Source: JAJPKK01 sp035311445 | Lineage (GTDB): Bacteria > Pseudomonadota > Alphaproteobacteria > Rhizobiales > Xanthobacteraceae | Length of the DNA stretch: 27,936 bases | Direction of reading: 5' to 3' | Assembly: GCA_035311445.1 (NCBI GenBank) | Contig: DATGCX010000165.1 | Coordinates: 1 to 27,936, forward strand | Part shown: positions 22,190-27,936 of the stretch, piece by piece | Position numbering within the stretch: position 1 is the stretch's first letter | How the letters are laid out: each line of letters begins with the position of its first letter | Translations under genes and position numbers: made by a program | Notes under the pieces: model-generated | Databases searched by the model: none | What the model saw: only the letters and a program-made list of their open reading frames with translations | Told to the model about the DNA's origin: nothing

Positions 22190-23383
22190 TCAGCCGCGCC
22201 CGATTGGCAGCGCGGCGCGGCGCTCGGCAATTTCGGCGGTGGCGTCGACGATGTGGCGCGCAATGGCGGCAGGCGTGTGAAAGGCCTGCACATGTTCATG
22301 CGCCGCGATCCCCATGGCGCGCAGGCGTTCGCGGTCGGCAAGCGCAGACGTGACCGTGCGGGTCAGTTCGCCAGGTTCCACGTCATAGTAGAGAGCGTGG
22401 ATGCCCTCGATCAGCGGTCTGTAGCGCTCAATACCCGGTCGGCTGCACAGCGGCACTGCGCCGCATAGGGCGGCTTCGTAGGTCCGGAAACACTGCCAGC
22501 CGAACCCGTCTGGTGACCAGACGAGATGGGCATGTCGGCATCGCTCCAAATATTCTTCAAGTGGCAGCGCCGTATCGGAGATGTCGATCGCATAACCCTG
22601 CCGTTGCAGCGCGACAAGCTCCACAAACCCTCGCGCGCGGACTGTCGAGGAATTCTGGAGCCGGCCCGCAAAGAATACATCGATGGTCTTTTCGCCGCCC
22701 GGTGTTGAAAAATCCCGCTGTGAAACCTCGAACGAAAGGCCGAGCGATATCGGCCGCAATTTCCCGATGCGTCCACGGTTGCGGTGTTGCGCGCGAAACC
22801 GCGGCGTAGGAACGCGCCAATGCGCCGTGCCGGCAAACACCTGCCAATGGTCGATCGGCAACTCCCGCTTGAAATAAAGGACGGCTTTATCGAGCAGAAA
22901 CAGATTGCTCCGTGCGATCGTCGTCGCATCCTCCAAGTCGAGGATGACGATCGGTGCCGCAACCGGCAAGCGCAGCAGCTCGGCACCAAAGCTGCGGAAT
23001 ACCGGGAGGCGACCGGTGAACGCGCCGCGGCGAAACAGTGCGCGCGCCAGCGCCCGGCCACTCCAGGGACGAAACGGCGGCGCGTGAACCACGATGAGAT
23101 CAATCGACGCGTCAGTGAGCCGACGGGCAAGCCGCGGTAATGCGGCGAGCGATATGATGTGCCGCTCCTGTTCGGGTGCGCTTGTGGTTTCGCCGTGCCA
23201 GCTCGAATAGAACTCCGTGGTGGCGGGGAATGCGTGCCACATAAACGGTACGGGGCCGATTTCGATAATTTTCGGCGCAGAGCCCCACTCTCCCGCCTCC
23301 GCGCTATCCTCCGCGGCACAATCCATGGGTGCTACGGCTGAAGTGCCGGTATCCGCGTCGTCATATCCCCGCGGAACTCTCAC
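22190..23383 (-). CDS. Glycosyltransferase, GT-B type
   Basis: This 397-aa protein has an N-terminal half of mixed composition and a C-terminal half with RHAHLVWSPDGFGWQCFRTYEAALCGAVPLCSR followed by LIEGIHALYYDVEPGEL. That arrangement is seen in glycosyltransferases related to the spore-maturation (CgeB-like) and exostosin-like families. It starts with GTG at 23383, 5 nt after GGAGG, and the GTGA overlaps the stop of the binding-protein gene. The donor and acceptor are unknown. The tight coupling to the following GT4 gene suggests that the two act on the same glycan. The first 30 residues are acidic and low in complexity. Confidence 0.75.
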   Translation of the reverse strand: MRVPRGYDDADTGTSAVAPMDCAAEDSAEAGEWGSAPKIIEIGPVPFMWHAFPATTEFYSSWHGETTSAPEQERHIISLAALPRLARRLTDASIDLIVVHAPPFRPWSGRALARALFRRGAFTGRLPVFRSFGAELLRLPVAAPIVILDLEDATTIARSNLFLLDKAVLYFKRELPIDHWQVFAGTAHWRVPTPRFRAQHRNRGRIGKLRPISLGLSFEVSQRDFSTPGGEKTIDVFFAGRLQNSSTVRARGFVELVALQRQGYAIDISDTALPLEEYLERCRHAHLVWSPDGFGWQCFRTYEAALCGAVPLCSRPGIERYRPLIEGIHALYYDVEPGELTRTVTSALADRERLRAMGIAAHEHVQAFHTPAAIARHIVDATAEIAERRAALPIGRG

Positions 23384-24432
23384 TGCGCCTCCTTCATGTA
23401 TTCCGCCGCGCGCTTCACGACATCGGGTGCAGCCGCGTAGACTTGCGCAATCAGCGCATCGGCCTCGGTGCCCGTCACCGGCCGCACGTCGAGGTCCTGT
23501 CGCCTGGCATCGGCGAAGAATTCAGGGTCCTGCATGGTGGCGTCGAAAGCGTTGCGCAGCGCCGTCAGCCGTTCCGGCGGAATACCTGGCGGCGCCACGA
23601 AGGGGCGCGCCATGGTCTGGCGGGCAACGATCAGTTTAAGAACAGCCTGATGCTCCGGGTTCTGGGCGACCTCGAGGACGGTCGGCACCTCCGCAAGTTC
23701 AGCAATGCGCCTGTCGGTGAGCTGCAGCACCACGCGGATCTGCTTCGCCTGCCACATATCGCGGTTCCGGCTCGACAGCGTCGACCACGACCAGCCGCAG
23801 CGGCCGTCGACCTCCTTGCGTTGAATGGCGAGCACGGTCTCGGCGGCGCTCTGGTAGCCCAGCACCAGCTGCATCGGCAGATTGAACATCTTGCGCAGCA
23901 GGTTGGAAAATACGTCGCTGTCAGCCCCGGCGCCGGTCGCCCCGATCTTGTATCGCTTGGTCTGCATGTCCGCCCATGACTCGATGCCGGCGTCGGAGCG
24001 GAACGCGCAGACGCCGGCATCGTTGGAGATGCTGCCGAGCCAGCCGAATTTCGCCGCCGTGTAGCGCATGGCATCGCCGCGCCCCAGCAGCGGGTCGATG
24101 AAGATGCCGCGCGCGAAACCGCCGAATACCGTGCCGTCCTTGGGCGCGATGTTATAGAGGTAGTTCGCTGCCCGGATGCTGCCCGCGCCTGGCATGTTCT
24201 GCACCACCACCGTGGGGTGGCCCGGAATGTGACGGCCGATGTGGCGTCCGAGCAGGCGCGCGTAGTCATCATAACCACCCCCGGTCGCGTAGCCGATCAC
24301 AAGTTGTACGTTCTTACCGGCGTAGAAGTCGGCAACCTCGTCGCTTCGCGCCGAGGCGGGGACGAAGACCCATAGGGCGCTCCCGGCGACCGCGAGGACG
24401 ACAAGATTGAATATGCGCCGCCGCCCGACCAT
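23380..24432 (-). CDS. Bug-type (TTT family) periplasmic solute-binding protein
   Basis: This 350-aa exported protein is of the Bug family, the binding components of tripartite tricarboxylate transporters. It has a signal peptide (RRRIFNLVVLAVAGSALWVFVPASA), the first-strand pattern NVQLVIGYATGGGYDDYARLLGRHI, then HPTVVVQNMPGAGSIRAANYLY and PKDGTVFGGFARG, all typical. The ligand is probably a carboxylate, not readable here. The start is ATG at 24432 behind GGGAGG; the longer frame up to 24678 has no such site. No TctA or TctB membrane subunit is nearby, which is common for orphan Bug proteins. Its stop overlaps the GTG of a glycosyltransferase gene, an unusual partner. Confidence 0.88.
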   Translation of the reverse strand: MVGRRRIFNLVVLAVAGSALWVFVPASARSDEVADFYAGKNVQLVIGYATGGGYDDYARLLGRHIGRHIPGHPTVVVQNMPGAGSIRAANYLYNIAPKDGTVFGGFARGIFIDPLLGRGDAMRYTAAKFGWLGSISNDAGVCAFRSDAGIESWADMQTKRYKIGATGAGADSDVFSNLLRKMFNLPMQLVLGYQSAAETVLAIQRKEVDGRCGWSWSTLSSRNRDMWQAKQIRVVLQLTDRRIAELAEVPTVLEVAQNPEHQAVLKLIVARQTMARPFVAPPGIPPERLTALRNAFDATMQDPEFFADARRQDLDVRPVTGTEADALIAQVYAAAPDVVKRAAEYMKEAQ

Positions 24433-24511
24433 CCTGGCCTCCCATCGGCACGTCGTGGCTTGCCTTTTGTCGAACAGCGGCTGGTCAAAAGCAATCCGTT
24501 CCCGCCCGTAG

Positions 24512-24560
24512 CTCAGACGCCGGTAGCCCGGATGAAGCGAATGCTCAATCCGGCTACGCA
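24512..24560. repeat. REP-like hairpin between operons
   Basis: GTAGCCCGGATGAAGCGAA is followed by an imperfect inverted partner TCAATCCGGCTAC, forming a stem around GTAGCC/GGCTAC. This is the usual layout of the GTAGCCCGGATG type of intergenic repeat. It sits between the SNF2-pair operon and the binding-protein operon. Confidence 0.5.
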
Positions 24561-24578
24561 TCAGTGCGTTGCGGCAAT

Positions 24579-25745
24579 TCAATTCACCGCACCATCCCCG
24601 CCCTTCAAAGCGGCCCGGCAGCGTGGGCACGCTGCTGCGTAGCAGGCGCGGCATAAAGACTTGCCGCAAGCAGGGCACGGGGCCTGGCCGTCCGGGGCGA
24701 CCAAATGCAGCTTGTCGTCACATACAAATCGCGTCCGACCGAGCCCGGGCCCCGCTTCGCAGAGCGGCGGCTCTATCGCCCGCACCAGGGGATGCCAATC
24801 CATCCGTATCAGCCGCTCGCCTTTGCGCCGCTTGATCAGCACGTCGAAGCGCTGGACGGGCATGTAGAGTTCCAGCGCCTGCACCCAATCCACCGTGATC
24901 CTCAGCGCATAGTTGTGCCGCAGATCGTCGAGCTTCGCCCGGTATTCCCGCTCAATGGCGGCGACCCGCATGGATTCGCGCCGACGGTCGGCTTCGGCTT
25001 TCTCGCTGTCGGCTCCTGCCAAGCCTGCGATCCGCTTCAGCGAGATGCGACGCAGATCGTCGTGATAGCCGTGCACGCGATTGCGATCGCGCTCCAGCCG
25101 ACGGCGCATGGCGCGCAAGAAGGACTCCAGCTCGGATTTCACCCGACTGTCGAGCAGCGGACGCACCCGCGACGCCAGCGCGGCTTCATCCCAGCTCGCG
25201 CCCGCTGCGGCGCGGACTTCTGGGTCGGGGGCCTGCCAATCGGTGTCCTGTGCCAACAGTCGCCGCAGCCGCGCTGCAATATCGTCGATGACAGCGCCGG
25301 TGCCGAGGTTGAAGCACAGCCAGACGAGGCCTTCGCGCTTTTCGTCGGAAAGCGCCGTGTAGCGGAAGGCCAGCAGCAGGCAGCGCGTAAAGGTAGCCAT
25401 CACGCAACGCAGGCGCCACACCGCATTGGGCAGATCGAGAGCATGCTCAAGGATGCGTTCCGGATCGCCGCACGCCGCCGGGCCGCCGATCAGCTGCCGC
25501 TCGCTCCACCGCCCGTCCTCGCCGAGAAGGGCGCCAAAACGATCGAGCCAATCGCCTTCGAGTCCGATTGGAATCGAGCTTTCAGGCCGCTGTGAGCCAA
25601 ATCCAAGCCGCGCCAGCTCCGGCCACCCGAACATGTCCTGCATGGGCTTTGGGGCCAGTACCTCCAGCCCGTCCGGCTCAATGGCCTCGACCGCGCCCCC
25701 CCGGCGTTCCAGCACCTCGGCGACGAAATCGCGTAGTTCCCCCAT
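24579..25745 (-). CDS. Unrecognised partner of SNF2 helicase, with coiled coil and zinc cluster
   Basis: I recognise no family for this 388-aa protein. Residues 1-170 look like a mixed alpha domain (GWPELARLGFG, GEDGRWSERQLIGGPAAC). Residues about 195-285 are very rich in Arg, Glu and Leu and predict a coiled coil. The end has FVCDDKLHLVAPDGQAPCP then six cysteines in a CPAC-x4-CRAC-x4-CPRC row (C357, C360, C365, C368, C373, C376), a treble-clef or RING-like zinc cluster. It starts 15 nt after the helicase stop, behind GGAG and GGTGG, so the two are one operon. The charged coiled coil and zinc cluster suggest protein or nucleic-acid contacts that target or tether the helicase (inference). Confidence 0.75.
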   Translation of the reverse strand: MGELRDFVAEVLERRGGAVEAIEPDGLEVLAPKPMQDMFGWPELARLGFGSQRPESSIPIGLEGDWLDRFGALLGEDGRWSERQLIGGPAACGDPERILEHALDLPNAVWRLRCVMATFTRCLLLAFRYTALSDEKREGLVWLCFNLGTGAVIDDIAARLRRLLAQDTDWQAPDPEVRAAAGASWDEAALASRVRPLLDSRVKSELESFLRAMRRRLERDRNRVHGYHDDLRRISLKRIAGLAGADSEKAEADRRRESMRVAAIEREYRAKLDDLRHNYALRITVDWVQALELYMPVQRFDVLIKRRKGERLIRMDWHPLVRAIEPPLCEAGPGLGRTRFVCDDKLHLVAPDGQAPCPACGKSLCRACYAAACPRCRAALKGGDGAVN

Positions 25746-25760
25746 CCACCCGACTCCCGA

Positions 25761-27936
25761 TCACCCGGTCTCGAAATCTTCTCCGAACAAGTCGTCATCG
25801 AGGGCCTTAGCGCTCTCGTGCTGTTGGCGCGCATCGTCGAGCCGGCGGCCGAGAGCGTCAAAAGCTTGCGAGCGGGTCGCCTCGGTCGTCTCCAGCCAGG
25901 CGTCGAGCACCAATTCGGCGAAATCGCGGTCTTCCTCGATGCTGCCAAGGATGGCACCGACTTCGCCGACCACCAACTCGAACATGGAAATTTTCTCGTC
26001 GAGTAGATGCAGCACCTGCTCCTCAAGAGTGCCGCGCGCGACGAGATTGAACACGAAGACCTCGCGCTCCTGGCCGATACGGTCGATACGGCCTATGCGT
26101 TGCTCGATCGCCATGGGATTCCACGGTACGTCGAAATTGATCAGCGTGTTGCAGAACTGGATGTTGCGCCCCTCGCCACCGGATTCGGTACACAGCAGCA
26201 CGGGCACAGTCTCGCGGAACGCTGCGATGGCTGCGTCTTTGTCCGGGCCGCTGAGGCTGCCTTCGAAACGCGCGAACTCCAGACCGTGGCGCTTGAGCAG
26301 GCCGGCGAGGTGGTCGAGCGTCTCGCGGTAATGTACGAACACCAGTTTCTTTTCGCTCGGATTATGGCGCAACAGGTCGAGCAGCGCCGCCTCCTTGCCC
26401 CCGGCTTCCAGCGCAGCCCATCGCTGCGCCAGCTGGCGCCAGGGCGAGTCATCCGCCTGGCTCGCGGCAAAGCGCGCGACCGCGCCAGCAGCTGCCGCCG
26501 GCGATGATCCTGCCGCGGCGAGCAGATGGCGAAGCGAGAGGCGATGCCGCGTTCCGCCCTGCGCCGCTAGACTGCGCACCGCGCCGGCGAGATCCAGATA
26601 GGCCGCGCGCTCGCCGTTGGCGCCGTCCACCCGAATGGTGGCGGCATGGCGGCGCGGCAGCTTCAACGCCACCACTGCCCGCGTATTGCGGATCATGGCA
26701 GTGCGCATCAGCTCGCGCAGGCGCTCCGGATTGGCGGGTTGGCGCGGCTTTGCGGCCGTCACATAAGCGGCCTTGAATTCCTTCAGGGTCCTGAAGATGC
26801 CGGGCTTAAGCAGGGTTAGGAGATTGTAGAGCTCGGTGAGATCATTCTGCACCGGCGTCGCGGACAAGAGCAACAGGAAGCGCTTGTTGAGGCCGTCCAC
26901 CAGCTTGTAGCCCTGGCTTGTGCGGTCGCGCAGGTGATGCGCCTCGTCAACGATAACGAGATCGAAGTTATGCGCCAGCAGGTGCCGGGCATGCTCGTTG
27001 CGGCGCGCCTGCGCAATCGATGCAATTACGCGCTTCTGGCGCCAGAATGCGTCCGGATCATTGCGCAGCAGCGCATCGTGGGTGGTGGCGCACGCAATAT
27101 CGAATTTGGTCTCAAGCTCTTCCCGCCATTGCCCGACCAGCGATGCCGGCGTGAGGACGAGCACGCTCTCGACCATGCCGCGCAGCAGATATTCCTTAAG
27201 CACCATGCCAGCCTCGATGGTTTTACCGAGGCCGACCTCGTCGGCAAGCAACACCCGACCGCGGAACTGCTTGAGCACCTTGCGGACGGTCTCGACCTGA
27301 TACCAGAAGGTTTCGATGCCCGTCAGATGGGGCAGGCACAACAGCTCGTCGAAGCCTTGGGCGAGGCCCAGATGAGCGAAACGTTCGCGAAGCTTGTACC
27401 AGGCGCCGTCGCGCTCCGGCGTGCCGGTGGCGGCCTTGAGGAGCGACGCGAGGTTGAATTCGGTTGCGAGCGGAATGTCGATTTCAACGCGCGGAAGTCC
27501 CATCGGTTCGGCGGCAACGTCGTTGACAACAGCGGCTACCAGAACTGCGCCCGCAGCCACCTGGGTCGAGCTCTTAGGCGCCGTCTCTGCGGTCTCGATC
27601 GGCGGTTTCGCGGCCTCTTTGCGAGGCGTTTTCAACGCTGGCCCGGCCTTCCCCCGGCCGGCGAGGACAGCCGCGGGCTTGCGGCCCGGCTTTCCCAGGA
27701 TGTTGGCAAGCCGTTTGTTGAGCCAGTTGCGACGCCACCAGCTGCCCGGGAATGCACACAGCGCTATGCCCGGGGAGATCAAGCTGTGCCGCTCCAGAAT
27801 GGCGCGCGCCATGGCGGGCTTGTTCTGTTGCTCGAGTGCCAGGGCGGAGAGCAGGTGATAGGTGGCGTTGGGGATGTAGCGCTTGGAATACCGCTTCAGA
27901 AACACCAGCGCCCGCTCGGGTTCGCCGTCCAGCAGC
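25761..27936 (-). CDS. SNF2/RapA-like helicase with TPR-like N-terminus, 5' end outside window
   Basis: The reading frame runs open to the window edge, so the true start lies outside; the codon at 27905 that looks like a start is an internal GTG. The visible part is 724 codons. The N-terminal side carries a TPR-like helical stretch (NATYHLLSALALEQQNKPAMAR), then an Ala/Pro/Lys-rich linker. Counting from 27905, Walker A DEVGLGKT is at 222-229, DEAH at 320-323, then LLSATPVQND. The second RecA domain has FVHYRETLDHLAGLL, TESGGEGRNIQF and QRIGRIDRIGQ. This is the RapA/HepA-like branch of SNF2 ATP-dependent translocases, which remodel protein-nucleic-acid complexes. It is cotranscribed with the zinc-cluster protein. 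It could serve RNA polymerase recycling, repair or defence. Confidence 0.9.
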   Translation of the reverse strand, partial: LLDGEPERALVFLKRYSKRYIPNATYHLLSALALEQQNKPAMARAILERHSLISPGIALCAFPGSWWRRNWLNKRLANILGKPGRKPAAVLAGRGKAGPALKTPRKEAAKPPIETAETAPKSSTQVAAGAVLVAAVVNDVAAEPMGLPRVEIDIPLATEFNLASLLKAATGTPERDGAWYKLRERFAHLGLAQGFDELLCLPHLTGIETFWYQVETVRKVLKQFRGRVLLADEVGLGKTIEAGMVLKEYLLRGMVESVLVLTPASLVGQWREELETKFDIACATTHDALLRNDPDAFWRQKRVIASIAQARRNEHARHLLAHNFDLVIVDEAHHLRDRTSQGYKLVDGLNKRFLLLLSATPVQNDLTELYNLLTLLKPGIFRTLKEFKAAYVTAAKPRQPANPERLRELMRTAMIRNTRAVVALKLPRRHAATIRVDGANGERAAYLDLAGAVRSLAAQGGTRHRLSLRHLLAAAGSSPAAAAGAVARFAASQADDSPWRQLAQRWAALEAGGKEAALLDLLRHNPSEKKLVFVHYRETLDHLAGLLKRHGLEFARFEGSLSGPDKDAAIAAFRETVPVLLCTESGGEGRNIQFCNTLINFDVPWNPMAIEQRIGRIDRIGQEREVFVFNLVARGTLEEQVLHLLDEKISMFELVVGEVGAILGSIEEDRDFAELVLDAWLETTEATRSQAFDALGRRLDDARQQHESAKALDDDLFGEDFETG

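Noticed and set aside
22033..23140. Plus-strand frames opposite the glycosyltransferase genes
   Set aside because: Low-complexity Arg/Ala-rich translations with no ribosome-binding sites; shadows of the minus-strand genes.

Overview
The window looks like chromosomal DNA from an alphaproteobacterium of the order Hyphomicrobiales, most likely near the Bradyrhizobium/Rhodopseudomonas/Xanthobacteraceae group. The reasons are high GC with GC-rich third positions, an orphan Bug-type solute-binding protein, several paired-hairpin intergenic elements of the kind common in those genomes, and FNR/FixK-type and CRP-type operator sequences. This placement is inference from gene content. No rRNA, tRNA, CRISPR array, transposase or integrase was seen.

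Layout. 1-1.8 kb: two paralogous secreted mini-proteins made of HWRWGS repeats, with a related 15-bp repeat upstream of each. 1.8-6.4 kb: a large exported protein (carboxypeptidase-regulatory-like domain, one CxxCH haem site, C-terminal propeller-like region) facing a minus-strand membrane operon of three genes. The largest of these contains a duplicated histidine-rich module plus a third module homologous to its 162-aa neighbour. 6.7-9.1 kb: a thiolase-fold protein lacking the thiolase catalytic residues, a DUF35/OB-fold partner lacking its zinc cysteines, and a DTW-domain tRNA-modification protein. 9.2-10.1 kb: a papain-like cysteine peptidase homologue downstream of a CRP-type dyad. 10.5-10.8 kb: a 91-aa IF-1. 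11.5-14.7 kb: a WaaG-like GT4, a palindromic mobile-type repeat, a GT2 and an orphan DUF4062 protein. 14.9-18.3 kb: a DHA2 drug exporter divergent from a PHB synthase gene, with a perfect FNR/FixK box between them. 18.5-20.5 kb: an ArnT/GT39-like membrane glycosyltransferase and a two-CBS protein. 20.7-24.4 kb: two glycosyltransferases translationally coupled to a Bug-type binding protein. 24.6-27.9 kb: an SNF2/RapA-like helicase, open at the window edge, with an unrecognised coiled-coil and zinc-cluster partner.

The genes form small modules rather than one pathway. Five glycosyltransferases suggest envelope or exopolysaccharide work. The thiolase-like/DUF35 pair suggests acyl-CoA side-chain chemistry. 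phaC suggests carbon storage, possibly under low-oxygen control. The two best candidates for undescribed biology are the exported c-type-haem protein with its duplicated-histidine membrane operon (1801-6363) and the SNF2/zinc-cluster pair (24579-27936).
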